A stretch of 64,000 nucleotides of DNA from Arthrobacter sp. Hiyo8 (GTDB lineage Bacteria > Actinomycetota > Actinomycetes > Actinomycetales > Micrococcaceae), in contig AP014720.1 of the NCBI GenBank assembly GCA_001549895.1, forward strand, positions 1 through 64,000, given 5' to 3'. Below are positions 20,263 through 31,260 of the stretch, one piece after another (within the stretch, counting starts at the first letter, position 1; each line of letters begins with the position of its first letter). The notes beneath the pieces are model-generated. The model did no database searches, was not told the origin of the DNA, and saw only the letters and a list, made by a program, of their open reading frames with translations. The translations under genes and the position numbers were made by a program.

Positions 20263-23200
20263 GTGACAGCAACACCAGCAGTAGCCTTTTCCGAAGCCGA
20301 TTGGGAGGGCATGGCCCTGGAGCTCCTGGCGGAGCCGCTCGGCTGGCGGCCGGCTTCCGGGCAGGATATCGCGCCCGGCACCGACGAGCGGGACTCCTGG
20401 GACGAGCTGCTGATCCGGCCCGGCTCCTCGCCGCCCTGACGCGGTTCAATCCGACGGTCCCGGTCCAGTACCTGCAGCAGGCCCTCGCGGAGATCGCCTC
20501 GCCCAAGTCCAACGACGCCATCACCGAGAACCACCGCCTCCACAACTACCTCGTGGACGGCTACCGGCTCAGCTACATCGACTCGGACGGCAACGAGGCC
20601 AACCCCACCATCCATCTGCTCAGCTCTGACCCGGACCAGAACGACTGGCTCGCCGTCAACCAGGTCACCCTGGTGCAGGGCGACTACAAGCGCCGCTTCG
20701 ACGTCGTACTTTACTGCAACGGCTTGCCGGTGAGCGTCATCGAGCTGAAGAAGGCCGGCAGCGCCACGGCTGACGTCGCCGCCGCCCACGCCCAGCTGCA
20801 GACCTACCTGCGCGATTTCCCCATGGCGTTCCGCTTCTGCGTGTTCACGCTCGCCTCGGACGGGATCCAGGCCAAGTACGGCACGCCGTTCACTCCCCTG
20901 AACCACTTCTCGCCGTGGAACGTGGACGACGACGGCGTGCCCGTCGCGCCGGGGTACATGGAGGACGGCGAGGCCGTGACTGCGCTGGAGACCGCGCTCC
21001 ACGGTCTGTACAACCAGTTGCGCTTCCTGCAGCTGACACGCAATTTCACCGCGTTCGACGGCGGCCCGGAGGGGCTGAGCAAGCGGATCGCCAAGCCGCA
21101 CCAGTATTTCGCCGTGACCAAGGCCGTAGGCAGCACCATTCAGGCCGTGGCAAGCAATGGCAAGGCCGGCGTCGTCTGGCACACCCAGGGCTCGGGCAAG
21201 TCGATGGAGATGGAGCTTTACGCCAATCTGGTGGCCCGCAGCCCCCAGCTCAAGAACCCGACCGTCGTCGTTATCACCGACCGCAATGAACTCGACGGCC
21301 AGCTGTTCGAGGGCTTTGACCGGAGCCTGCTGCTGGCGGAGTCGCCCAAGCAGATCCGGAAACGCTCCGAGCTCCGGGACGAGCTGAGCAACCGCACCAC
21401 TGGCGGCATCTACTTCACCACCCTGCAGAAATTCGGCCGCAGCAAGTCCGAAAAGGACGCCGGCGCCGACCACCCGCTGCTGTCAGTCCGCCGCAACATC
21501 ATCGTGGTGGTGGACGAGGCACACCGCTCCCACTACGACGACCTGGACGGGTACGCCAGGCACCTCCGCGACGCGCTGCCGCACGCGACGCTCATCGCGT
21601 TCACCGGGACGCCGATCTCCTTCGATGACCGCAACACACAGGACGTGTTCGGCGAGTACATCGACATCTACGACCTCTCGCGGGCGGTGGAGGACGGCGC
21701 CACAGTGCCCGTGTACTTCGAGCCGCGGCTGATCAAGGTGGGGCTGGCCTCGGATGTGACCGAGGAGGATCTGGACAAGTCCGCCGACGAGGCCACGCTG
21801 GGCCTGGACGATACCGAGCGGGCGCGCATCGAGGCGAGTGTCGCCGTCGTGAACGCCGTCTATGGCGCGCCGCAGCGGATCGCGGCCCTGGCCGCTGACC
21901 TGGTGGCGCACTGGGAGAACCGCCGCGCCCGGATGGGCAAGTTCATCGAGGCGCCGGGCAAGGCGATGATCGTGGGCGGCACGCGGGAAATCTGCGCGAA
22001 GCTGTACACGGCGATTGTGGAGCTGCGACCCGAGTGGCATTCCGATGACCTCGCGAAAGGCAAGATCAAGGTGGTCTACTCCGGCACCGCGTCCGACGTG
22101 CCGCCGGTCTCCGACCACGTGCGCCGCGACTCCCTGAACGCCACCGTGAAGGAGCGACTCAAGGACGTCGACGACGAGCTGGAACTGGTAATCGTCAAGG
22201 ACATGATGCTCACCGGCTACGACTCCCCGCCGCTTCACACCCTGTACCTGGACCGGCCGCTCAAGGGCGCGCTGCTGATGCAGACGCTGGCCCGCGTGAA
22301 CCGCACGTTCCGCGGCAAGCAGGACGGGCTGCTGGTGGCATACGCGCCGCTGGCGGAGAACCTGGCCAAGGCGCTGGGCGAGTACACACAGTCCGACCGC
22401 ACGAACAAGCCGGTGGGAAGAAACATTGACGAGGCCATCGGCGTGACGCTTTCGCTCGTGGACTCCCTGCAAGAGCTGCTTGCGGGGTACGACTGGAAGG
22501 CCGTGCTGATAAAGGGCGGGCCCAAGGCATTCCTAAACGCCGTCACCGGTGCCGTCAGTTACCTGCGGAGTCCCGGCACGCCCGGCAACCAGCCGCCGAC
22601 GGCGAAGAGTCGCTGGCCGCGAAGTACCGCAGGTTCTCCAGCCAGCTGTCCCGGGCCTGGGCCCTTTGCTCAGGGTCCGAAACGCTGGCCGGGCTGCGGC
22701 CCGAGATCCAGGTGTACGAAGAGATCCGCGTCTGGATGGCAAAGTACGACGCCGCCGACCGGCAAGCCAGCGGCGAGCCGGTGCCGGAGGAAATCCAGCG
22801 GTTGCTGGGAGAGCTGATTGCCTCCGCAACTTCGTCCGGAGAGGTGTTGGATATCTATGAGGCGGCAGGCATGCCCAAGCCGTCGCTGGATGACCTGACG
22901 CCTGAGTTCATTGCCAAGACCCAGCAGGCGCGGAACCCTCAGTTGGCCATTGAGGCGCTGCGGAAACTGATCGCTGATGAGTCCGCGTCTTCCACCCGGA
23001 ACAACGTGATCCGGCAGCGGGCATTTTCCGAGCGGATCAGCGAGCTGATGAAGAAATACACCAACCAGCAGCTCACGTCCGCGGAGGTGATAGCGGAGCT
23101 GGTGGAGCTGGCCCGCGAAGTGGCGGTCGAGGGGCAGCGCGGTACCCAGTTCACTCCCCCGCTGAACTCCGATGAGCTGGCGTTTTACGACGCGGTGGCC

Positions 23201-23470
23201 CAGAACGAGTCCGCAGTGGAGGTTCAGGGCGAAGGGAAGCTGGCCGAGATCGCTCGGCAGCTCGTTGGCGTCATGCGACGCGACGTGCGCACTGACTGGA
23301 CGGTTCGGGACGACGTCCGGGCGAAACTTCGCGCATCCATCAAACGGCTCCTGGTGATCAACGGGTATCCGCCGGACAAGCAGCCCGATGCCATTAAATT
23401 GGTCATGGAACAAATGGAATCGATGGCGCCGCGGTTGATTTCTTCTCGGGTTCCTCTGTCACGCTCGTGA
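20263..23470 (+). CDS. hsdR: Type I restriction endonuclease subunit, frameshifted
   Basis: HsdR is the ATP-driven translocase and nuclease. The GTG start at 20263 begins TATPAVAFSEADWEGMALELL. The nuclease core is near 20700-20760 (FDVVLYCNGLPVSVIELKKAGS, D and ExK). The helicase motor has HTQGSGKSMEM (Walker A, near 21190), VVVDEAHRSHYDD (motif II, near 21510), AFTGTPI (motif III), then LTGYDSPPLHTLYLDRPL and ARVNRTF (motifs V-VI). The C-terminal helical domain follows in another frame (from about 22575). Shifts occur near 20425 (lost C) and 22575. Rejoined length is about 1069 residues, typical. Confidence 0.9.
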
Positions 23471-23621
23471 TTAGCGCCTTTCCTGATTGCTTACGCAGCC
23501 TCGCGGGACCACCCGTTGTCCGTGGTCGTTCCTCTCCCGTTAGAGATGGGAGTCAACGGATCACCGTTGGTAGGGTCAACTGCGTGGGAGACTAGAAGCC
23601 GGTATCAGCACTGTGCTTTCC

Positions 23622-24826
23622 TCAGCACTGCTCGAAAGGTATGACATGTCGACGCCTTCGGGGATGGCTTTCTGCTTTCTGCGTGAATGTCGTCGTTCGC
23701 CCGTTCCGGTTGATTGAAATGTTTGTGTAGTCGAGGATCCGATCTAGCGCCGTCGTGGTGGAAGACGCGTGGCGACCTACCACGACAGTTCGCCGAACAC
23801 CTGACCTATTCGCAGCAAGCAAACCGGCTTCGGCGTCCTCGAACACGATGCACTCGTTTGGGAGGACGCCTAATCGACGCGTCGCCTCCAGGTATCCCTC
23901 AGGGGAAGGCTTCCCTGTCCTCACATCCTCCGCGGCTACCAAAACCTCGGGTACGTGCAAGCCGGCAGCACGTAGCCGGTTCAAGGCCAGCTGGCGGGGT
24001 GCTGAGGTCACAATCGCCATAGGGGATCCGGCGAGCTGCCTCAGGAACCGCGACGCTCCAGGAATTTCGACGATCCCGTCTACACGTGTGAGTTGTTTTT
24101 CATCTAGAACGGATGTGGCAAGTTGCACGTTTTGTCCTTCAGGAAGGAATCGTTCTACTGTCTCCATCGTCCTTCGGCCGTGCGCATAGTCCAGCAGCTC
24201 GGACAGGTTGATGTGATGTTGCTGTGCAAACTCAGCCCACACCCCTTCGACCACGGACGTTGAGTCCACTAACGTCCCATCCATATCGAAAAGTGCCGCC
24301 GCCGCCGATGCGGAGAACCCACGTGGTTCGTCGATTTCTTGAACGACTGTTGTCGGCTGGGCCCAGGAAAAAGTGGTCTCAGGCGTATCCGCGACAGCGG
24401 CGTGAACGCGGTTCAGCATGTTCTGCGGCATGTCGGGGAGATTTTCGAGGGAAAACCACCGAGCGTCGGTGTTTTCCCCGTCAGCGGGGTGGGGAGCCCC
24501 TGCTCTCCAACGCAGTTTGAAGACGAGGTCCAAGAACTGGGCTTGATCCCCATTGTCGTACTGTGATGGTGCAAGTGCCTGTACCATCGCGAGTTTCTCA
24601 GGGACAGCTCGAATGGAGGCTTCCTCATAGGTTTCGCGCACGGCCGCGTCAGCAGGTTCTTCGCCGGGATCGATGATGCCTGTCACCGGGGTCCATGCCC
24701 CGATTCTGCCCCGCGCACCAGTAGTACGTCGTTGTCCTTGAGTACGACGGCAGTGACGCCCGAGAGGAACAGCAAGTCGTTTCCAATTTTTCGGCGTAGA
24801 GCGAGAACGAAATCAGGAGTGGCCAT
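23622..24826 (-). CDS. NUDIX hydrolase - HAD phosphatase fusion, frameshifted
   Basis: The N-terminal domain is NUDIX. The box GX5EX7REUXEE is complete in GIIDPGEEPADAAVRETYEE (near 24600-24690), so it should hydrolyse a nucleoside-diphosphate derivative. The C-terminal domain is a HAD hydrolase of the beta-phosphoglucomutase type: LFDMDGTLVDS (near 24260), VTSAPRQ (motif II), KPSPEGYL (Lys) and VFEDAEAG (motif IV). The frame changes at about 24712 (lost base in a G run). The start at 24826 gives MATPDFVLALRRKIGND. Rejoined length is about 400 residues. The 3' tail past the HAD domain is basic and unconserved. Confidence 0.8.
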
Positions 24827-24958
24827 TTCTAACATTTCCTTTAGATGGGTCCGGCGGCAGCCGTGGGGCCACCGCCGGAACTAAGTGCCACCCGACCGCA
24901 CACGGGTCCGCCGTCCCTCAATCGTCGTTCGGGTTGGGGGTTCGGCGCTGAGAGCTAT

Positions 24959-25737
24959 CTAGACGGCGGCACTCATTGAGGCATGGAGGTCCAGCTCTGA
25001 CAACTGCCGCGTGACGTCGAGCAATGGTTTCGATAGTTCTTCTCGCTTGCTTGTTGTGAGGAGGGCGCTCGGGCCGGCGATGCTGACTACGGCGACGACC
25101 TGCCCATCCATGCCGAACACAGGGGCGGCTATTGCAGATGTACCTATCTCGAACGAGTCCTCGACTGAGCCATATCCGCGCTTGCGGGTTTCAGCCAGCA
25201 CCGAGAGCAATTCATCCACAGTCTCCGGGCATTCGGACCGTGTTCAGACTTAGAACCGATCCCCTGCTTGAAGAGGATCTCCAGCGCCTGTTCTTCACTT
25301 ACCTGCGACAGCCAGGCGTGCCCGGAAGCTGAACTGCTGAGCCCTACGGCCTCGCCATTCTCGGGGTCGTACCTTAGGCCTGTTCGGGCTCCCTGGAATT
25401 GGCTCACAAAGATTAGCCGGTCATCATCGACCAACGAGAGTCTGACCAGTGCACCAGATATGTCGGCGAGCTCGCTGAGCTGTGGCTTTGACAGCTGAAC
25501 CAGCCCATTGGCTGCCAGATGACGGATGCCCATGGAGACAAACCGTATCGTGAGCATGTAGTTCCCCAGAGAATCTTGTTGCCGGACATAACCGGTCTGG
25601 CAGAGTTCTCCCAGAATCCGGTGAATGGCGCTTTTCGGAAGGTTCACAGCCTCTGCGATCTCCGATAACGCGGCACCCTCTGTTTTGCCGACGAGAACTC
25701 TGAGGATCTGTAGTCCTCGGGTCAGTGTTCCTGCCAT
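24959..25737 (-). CDS. IclR-family transcriptional regulator, frameshifted
   Basis: The N-terminal winged helix (ALSEIAEAVNLPKSAIHRIL) binds DNA, and the C-terminal IclR effector domain follows (LVDDDRLIFVSQFQG, then SSSASGHAWLSQ). After a shift near 25225 the last part is MDELLSVLAETRKRGYGSVEDSFEIGTSAIAAPVF. Rejoined length is about 258 residues, usual for the family. The gene lies about 90 bp downstream of the sugar ABC transporter ATPase on the same strand and is the obvious regulator of the catabolic cluster. GGAACG-type palindromes upstream of the cluster promoters are its candidate operators. Confidence 0.85.
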
Positions 25738-25830
25738 GTCTGCTTCCCTCTTCTTCCTACAGCAAATCTATTTTGGAAAGGCATTCAGTTCCGGAACACC
25801 ATTATCAACCCAAGTGGGCCTCAATGTGAA

Positions 25831-27351
25831 TCATCGGGACAGAGCTGAGCCGCGGCTGTTGGCGATCATACTGTTCAGATCGTCCTGGTTGAGGTCACCG
25901 GACAAGTGTTCGGACACAATTTCCCCTCGGCCCATGACAAGGACGCGGTGGGCCAACCTCAGAACTTCATCGACATCGTCCGAAACCAGAATTACTCCCT
26001 TGCCTTCCGCTGCGAGGCCATCTATCAGCGTATGGATCTCCGCCTTTGTGACCACGTCAACCCCTGCTGTCGGCTGATCCAGGATCAACAGCCGGCTTTG
26101 GGCTGCGATTGCCTTCGCAAGTACGATCTTCTGCTGATTTCCTCCGCTGAAGGATCCGGCAGGTAGCTCCGGACGAAGAGGATGAATTTGCAGGGCCTCA
26201 AATAGTTCCTTGGCGACTGTGGTGGCCAGGTTTTTCCTGACCATGCCGTAGCGGTGAAAGCGTTTTGTCAGGCCGGTGAGGATCAAATTCTGGAATGCAG
26301 GAAGTCCAAGTATCAGCCCTTGGGTCTTGCGATCTTCCGGAACCATGGTGATGCCGGCGCTTATAGCTTCGGCCGGACGCCTGATACGAAGTGATCGACC
26401 TTCAATCCTGAGTTCTCCGGCTGTCAGCTTCTCCGCACCGGCGATGCATCGCGCCAGGCGGGTACGGCTTGCGCCGACCAGCCCGACCAGGGCCACAATT
26501 TCACCTTTCCGGACCGTCAGATTTACAGATTTAAGATACGGCAGCTGAGAGATGTTCCTGGCTTCCAAGAGAACAGCAGAATCGGAGATATCAGGTCTTA
26601 TTCGCGGATCAGCGCGATCGACGACATTGCCCACCATCATCTTGGTGATCTTGCCGACGTCCAGGTCTTGGCATCGTTCAAATCCCACCTTGCGGCCATC
26701 TCGGAGCACCGTGACTTCATCGCATATCCTCTGCACTTCGTCGAGAAAGTGTGAGATGTACACAATGGCGACCCCTTGGGCGACCAGCTTCCGAATGACG
26801 GCGAACAAGACCTCCCGATCCGGCTCCGGCAGTCGTGCCGTGGGTTCGTCCATAACCAGGACACGTGTGCTCCGGGAGACGGCTTTCATAATCTCAGTTA
26901 TCTGTTGCTGAGCTACTCCGAGCGTGTCTACGCGGGACTCCAATGGCAGGCTGATGCCGAATTCGTCGAGCCAGTGCTGCGCTTCTGAGAGCAGTTTGCT
27001 CCTGTCAATCAGGCCTCCGCGGAGGGGTTCGCGACCCAGGAGGATGTTCTCAGCCACGGTGAGTTTGGGAATGAGACTGAATTCCTGGTGGATGACGGTA
27101 ACTCCCGCCTTCATGGCCGCGGAGACGCTTGTAAACCTGATCGGTTCCGAACCGATGAATACTTCACCCTTGTAGTCGGGGTATATGCCTCCGAGGATCT
27201 TCATCAGGGTGCTTTTTCCCGCACCGTTCTGCCCCAGGAGGCCGTGGACGCTTCCTGGCCTGACGTTCAGGTCGACGTCGAAGAGGACCTGCCCGCTTGG
27301 AAATGACTTGGAAATCCCCTTCATTTCCAGGGCTAGAGATTTGTCATTCAC
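25831..27351 (-). CDS. Sugar ABC transporter ATP-binding protein (RbsA/XylG/MglA type)
   Basis: Intact, 506 residues, with two ABC domains as in carbohydrate CUT2 importers. The first domain has the Walker A GQNGAGKST, a signature-like LGVAQQQ, and VLVMDEPTARL. The second has a degenerate P-loop (GLVGASRTRL), as is usual in this family, and the signature FSGGNQQKIVLAKA. It hydrolyses ATP in the cytoplasm to drive uptake of the ligand carried by the neighbouring binding protein. It lies 30 bp downstream of that gene. Confidence 0.92.
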   Translation of the reverse strand: MNDKSLALEMKGISKSFPSGQVLFDVDLNVRPGSVHGLLGQNGAGKSTLMKILGGIYPDYKGEVFIGSEPIRFTSVSAAMKAGVTVIHQEFSLIPKLTVAENILLGREPLRGGLIDRSKLLSEAQHWLDEFGISLPLESRVDTLGVAQQQITEIMKAVSRSTRVLVMDEPTARLPEPDREVLFAVIRKLVAQGVAIVYISHFLDEVQRICDEVTVLRDGRKVGFERCQDLDVGKITKMMVGNVVDRADPRIRPDISDSAVLLEARNISQLPYLKSVNLTVRKGEIVALVGLVGASRTRLARCIAGAEKLTAGELRIEGRSLRIRRPAEAISAGITMVPEDRKTQGLILGLPAFQNLILTGLTKRFHRYGMVRKNLATTVAKELFEALQIHPLRPELPAGSFSGGNQQKIVLAKAIAAQSRLLILDQPTAGVDVVTKAEIHTLIDGLAAEGKGVILVSDDVDEVLRLAHRVLVMGRGEIVSEHLSGDLNQDDLNSMIANSRGSALSR

Positions 27352-27382
27352 TGTTCTGGCCTCTCATTGGAAGACTGGGGAT

Positions 27383-28359
27383 TCACCAGGCAGCCGGGTA
27401 GTTGTCGACGTTTTCCTTGGTGACCAGGGGCAACGGAAGGTACTGGGTTGCGGGGAATGCACTCTTGTCCCCTTGAAGTACTTATCCGCCAGCTCCATTG
27501 CTTTTGCGGACTGCTCATATGGATCCTGGTTCACGGTGCCGTAGATGTAGCCGTCCTTGATGCCCTGCTTAACGTTGCTGGGGAAGTCACCCATGATGAA
27601 CTTGATTTCGGAACGGTTGTTGTCGTGCGCATACTTCGCGGCGCTTACCGTGTCGGGTCCAACGTCGACGACGGCGTCGAGTTCACCTTTGGGGTATTTG
27701 TTCAGGAAGTCCTGGGTCACGTTGAGGGCCTTGGCGCTGTCCCAGTTTGACGCTTGCTCTGCCACAATCTGGAGGCCGGGAGTGTTCTGAAGTTCCTCTT
27801 CCAGGCCTTTCCGTCGAAGCGTGTCGGCGGGATCTCCGAGCTTGCCGCGGACAACGGCAATCTTGCCCTTGCCTCCGGTGGCCGCGGCCACCAGTTTGCC
27901 AAGAGCGTGCCCGTACTCAACGTCGTTGGCACCTATGAATGAAAGAATGTTGGTCTTATCGTTGGGTTCTGTGTTGACTGCAACGACAGGAATGTGGGCA
28001 TTGGCTGCCTGCTTCAGGGCGCCGTTGATTGCTTGCGGATCTCCCGGGGTGACCATCATCATGTCGACCTTTTTGGTGATCAGCTGCTGGATGAGGCCTA
28101 CCTGGGTAGCGTTGTCGGATTTTCCGTTGTAGATAGTCACGTCCATACCGTATTTGGCCGCAGCTTCTTCGTATCCCTTGATTTGGCGACCAAAGAACGG
28201 AATGGTCGTGTCTTTGATCAGGACCCCGATCTGAGGTTTAGCCGGTGCGCTGCTTGCACCTCCAGAGGTTCCGCAGCCTGCGAGCAGTGAAGCGGCCATG
28301 AAGGCAATGGTGACTGTGGCGGCCAGGTGCTTCGGCTTCCGGGGGCGAGTGGTATTCAT
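27383..28359 (-). CDS. Sugar ABC transporter substrate-binding lipoprotein (RbsB-like), 3' frameshift
   Basis: A type I periplasmic-binding fold of the ribose/galactose class. The start at 28359 (MNTTRPRKPKHLAATV) gives a lipoprotein signal with lipobox LAGC. The mature part begins KPQIGVLIKDTTIPFFGRQI, then QLITKKVDMMMVTPGDP, VVAVNTEPND and VVDVGPDTVSAAKYA. A single lost base near 27455 throws the last 24 codons out of frame; in the restored frame the protein ends near NYPAAW with a stop at 27383-27385. An earlier in-frame ATG at 28419 would add 20 residues. Ligand unknown. Confidence 0.88.
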
Positions 28360-28415
28360 TTTGACTCCATGCAGTTCATCGGATGTTTTGTCGGTTGTTT
28401 TTGAAGGTTCTGGCT

Positions 28416-29408
28416 TCATCGTTTGGACCTGTCCATGACGACAGCCACGAGGATTACGAGACCGGTAACCACCGGTTGCCAATACGTTGAGACACCTAGC
28501 TGGTTTAGTCCGTTGGTGATCATGCCCAACAGCAGGGTGGCTACGACGACGTCTCGGACCCGGCCTTGGCCTCCTGAGAGAGCAGCCCCTCCGACAACGC
28601 AAATCGCGATTGTTGCCAGCGGCCAGTCGGCGGCGGCGCCCGGCTGCCCTGTACCGGTTTGGCCAATGAGTACGAGCCCAGCGACAGAAGCCATGACGGC
28701 TCCATAAGTGAAGACAATTATTTTCGTCTTAACTACCCCGACGCCGGAGAGCATGGAAGCGTACTCATTGCCGCCGATGCTGAACACGTAGTGCCCGAAC
28801 TTGGTCTTGGTCAGAATGAACCATGTGAGGATGGCACAGCCCATGAAGATCAAGAAGGCATTTGGGACCCCCCATGTGTAGTCGAGACCGAGCCAGTAGT
28901 AATCCTCCTGCTTTGCCATGGCCGGCTGGGCTCCGGTGATAACAAACAGCAATCCAAGGATGATGCTGTTAGTGCCGAGAGTCGCGATGAAAGGATTGAT
29001 TTTCACTCTCCCAATGACGACGCCGTTCACGATGCCGACCACCAGGCCCACGCCCAATGCGGCCAGGATGCAGATCCACGGCGGCATGCCGGTAGAACTC
29101 AGGTACGCGGTGGCGACGGTGGCGGCGGCGCCGGTAGCTCCCACGGAGAGGTCAAATCCACCGGAAATGATCATGACCAGCATTCCGCAGGCCACGATGC
29201 CGTAGATGGAGTTCTGCTGAAGAATGTTGAGGAGATTCGTGGGGTCCCTGAAGCTTGGCGATGCCACAAACAGGATAAGGAACACGAGTCCCGTTACGCC
29301 CAAGAGGCCGGCCTCGGAAATCTTTCGTTTCATTTTTTGTCGCCTTGCAGAATGAACGGTGGCTTCGCCCCGGACTTCTGCAACTGCGTTTCGCGTCGAG
29401 GCAGTCAT
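28416..29408 (-). CDS. Sugar ABC transporter permease (RbsC-like)
   Basis: Intact CUT2 permease with about ten hydrophobic segments. The family motifs include GGFDLSVGATGAAATV near the middle and GGAALSGGQGRV, the EAA-like loop that contacts the ATPase. The start at 29408 (MTASTRNAVAEV) is chosen; an upstream ATG at 29486 is in frame but the extra residues are not membrane-like. First gene of the importer operon (permease, binding protein, ATPase, possibly the IclR gene), about 100 bp downstream of the operator-like palindrome. Confidence 0.9.
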   Translation of the reverse strand: MTASTRNAVAEVRGEATVHSARRQKMKRKISEAGLLGVTGLVFLILFVASPSFRDPTNLLNILQQNSIYGIVACGMLVMIISGGFDLSVGATGAAATVATAYLSSTGMPPWICILAALGVGLVVGIVNGVVIGRVKINPFIATLGTNSIILGLLFVITGAQPAMAKQEDYYWLGLDYTWGVPNAFLIFMGCAILTWFILTKTKFGHYVFSIGGNEYASMLSGVGVVKTKIIVFTYGAVMASVAGLVLIGQTGTGQPGAAADWPLATIAICVVGGAALSGGQGRVRDVVVATLLLGMITNGLNQLGVSTYWQPVVTGLVILVAVVMDRSKR

Positions 29409-29504
29409 CGGCCCGACCTTCCTAATCGTCGTTGATCTTGTGTGAGTCGCCTCACATCGTTCGTCGTCTAACAAGTAAGCGCACAAAGGCGCGTTCCTGT
29501 CAAT

Positions 29505-29517
29505 GGAACGCCGTTCC
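29505..29517. promoter_or_regulatory. GGAACG palindrome upstream of the ABC importer operon
   Basis: A perfect 13-bp inverted repeat GGAACG-C-CGTTCC. A near-copy (11 of 13) lies upstream of the isomerase gene at 31234-31246, and both have AATGGAAC nearby. IclR-type repressors bind sites of this size, so it is the candidate operator for the IclR gene of this cluster. Confidence 0.65.
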
Positions 29518-29610
29518 TTTTTTGAACGGAATTCTACTTTTTACGCATTGACTCTGCGCGCCGTCTAGAGGGCTGCGGTTCGAGCCGTGAGTCACGCACG
29601 CGACATTTCC

Positions 29611-29647
29611 CTGGGCTGACCAAGGTGAGACACCGTGGTCAGCCCAG
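29611..29647. terminator. Strong hairpin between importer promoter and crotonase gene
   Basis: CTGGGCTGACCA and TGGTCAGCCCAG form a perfect 12-bp stem. GGTG/CACC inside extends it, closing on an AGA loop. There is no U-run on either side. Being downstream of the minus-strand crotonase gene, it probably acts as a U-less actinobacterial terminator and insulates the importer promoter. Confidence 0.55.
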
Positions 29648-29791
29648 TGCTATGGGCGACGTTGCTTGAGTCCAATGCGGGGGCGATAACCCGGGGAGCC
29701 TTCGTTGAGCGTCCCCCGTGCGGGCACGGTGCTCCCGGTTAGGCCTGTTTCCATCCCGTGGTGGACGCGCGCCAGGGATGCCTTCCTCAGA

Positions 29792-29808
29792 GGTCCTCTT
29801 GGAGGACC
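29792..29808. terminator. Short hairpin after the crotonase gene
   Basis: GGTCCTC and GAGGACC pair around a 3-base loop 8 bp after the crotonase stop. It lacks a U-run; it may contribute to 3' end formation together with the larger hairpin at 29611. Confidence 0.4.
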
Positions 29809-29815
29809 CGCGGCA

Positions 29816-30537
29816 TCAGGCTAGCAACAAGCGCTGAGCCTCGTCGCTGTTAAAAAGCCGGGCGCCTGTTGCTGCCATCTGCTGTCCCAGTGCGTCGTGG
29901 TCCTCGAGGATTCGACGGTTCAAAATTTGCTTGGTTTCCGCGAGGCCCTGCGGGGAACCTGACAGGAGCTCCTGCAGAAGATCCTCTACGGCTGCGTCGA
30001 TCTCATTCCGACTGCTGTGCGAGTGACGATACCGGCTGCCACCGCTTCAGCCGCATCAAATTCCCGTCCCGTGAGCATGAGTTCAGCGGCCCGGCGACTC
30101 GGCATCCGATGAAGGATGTTAAGGGAAATCACTGCCGGGGCCACAGCGTTTCTTACCTCTGTGAACTGGAAGAGGACGTCATCCCTTGACAATACGATGT
30201 CTGAGGCTCCCAGAAGCCCGAACCCACCGGCCTGGACGCGGGCGCGGACGACCGAGACAACGGGAAGGGGGCTTGCGCTGAGACGGCGCTGCACGTCAAC
30301 CAACAAAGATGCGATTGCCTGCATGCCTTTCCGTGCGACTTCGGGGAGTGAGGCGCCGGAGCAGAACATCTCCCCCAGCGAATCAATGAGGATGACCCTG
30401 GATGTAGCTTCAGCCCGGTCGATTCCGTTGAGTAGTTCCGTGAGCATTTTGACAGTCAGGGCGTTCCTGTCGCCAGGGCTGTTTAGCGTAAGTTTCATGA
30501 TCCCGCCGGATTCGACGATACCGAGATTGCCGTTCAT
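29816..30537 (-). CDS. Enoyl-CoA hydratase/isomerase (crotonase) family protein, 3' frameshift
   Basis: A crotonase-fold protein, normally acting on CoA thioesters. The oxyanion-hole segments are visible: FCSGASLPE (near 30360) and VQAGGFGLLGASDI (near 30210). FTEVRNAVAPAVI follows as in hydratases. The ATG at 30537 is preferred to the upstream one at 30609. One base is lost near 29995; the restored frame continues EDLLQELLSGSPQGLAETK and ends at 29816. About 240 residues. It lies beside a carbohydrate cluster, so its true substrate is open. Confidence 0.78.
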
Positions 30538-30744
30538 TCTGGTCCTGTTCTCATTTCTGTGCTTGGCCTGGGCCCCTGTTGCATCGGTGGTGCCGGAGTG
30601 CGCGCTCACCCGTGGGGCCGGCTATGACTCGAAGATGGGCTCACCGTTGCGCTTCGGAGTTTGCCGGCGGACCAACCGCCGCCCGGACGCCGGTGTGCCA
30701 TCGGATTCGCTCGCGCCGACCGCAGGGATGCCGCCCCGGGCTGC

Positions 30745-31154
30745 CTACTTCACGGCAGGGGCGCCGTCAGCAATCTTGTGGTCCTGCCAGTCGGTGTAGT
30801 ACTGGGGGTAGGCAATGATGAGGAACTTCAAGGGTTCCGTGCCTGAGTTCGTTATCCCATGCGCCGTGTGAGGGGTACCCACATAAAGCTCCCTGGCTCC
30901 AGATTCACCAGTTCGTCCCCGACCTGCGCCCTTCCCCGCCCGGAGATAACGTAGAAGATCTCCTCGGTTTCCTCGTGGGCATGCAGCTCCACGTAGCCGC
31001 CGGGTTCGTATGAGGACTGCATGAACTGCATTTGGGCAGCGTTCCCCGCTTCATCCTTCTCACCGCGGGTGATCAGGATTTTGGTGAGTGCCTGGTTGAG
31101 GTGACCAGGCAAGTTCTGCCATCCGTACTCGAGTTCGTGACGGGCCAGGCCCAT
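30745..31154 (-). CDS. Cupin-domain protein, frameshifted
   Basis: A single small beta-barrel. The metal-binding pattern HAHEETEEIFYVISGRG (His-x-His, Glu) is present, followed by EPGSFMWVP. A lost base near 30865 moves the rest to another frame, which restores HTAHGITNSGTEPLKFLI with the second-motif His and ends at 30745. About 136 residues. Such cupins are isomerases or sugar-binding sensors; here it probably acts on an intermediate of the neighbouring pathway. Confidence 0.75.
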
Positions 31155-31233
31155 GATTGCTCCTTAGATATCGGTAGTGATGTGGACAACATCATGCCCT
31201 ATGGACGATGATAATGGAACAACGATACATTTC

Positions 31234-31246
31234 GGAACGACATTCC
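31234..31246. promoter_or_regulatory. GGAACG-type palindrome upstream of the catabolic genes
   Basis: GGAACGACATTCC differs at two positions from the palindrome at 29505-29517. A second AATGGAAC half-site lies at 31213-31220. It sits 15 bp before the ATG of the isomerase gene, between that gene and the divergent cupin gene. Confidence 0.55.
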
Positions 31247-31260
31247 ATAAAGGTTGCCTG

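Noticed and set aside
20229..22472. Long minus-strand ORFs opposite hsdR (414 and 329 codons)
   Set aside because: They are anti-frame shadows of the helicase gene, whose motifs are all on the plus strand.
23507..23527. GACCAC/GTGGTC hairpin after hsdR as terminator
   Set aside because: A 6-bp stem with a 9-base loop and no T-run is too weak to report.
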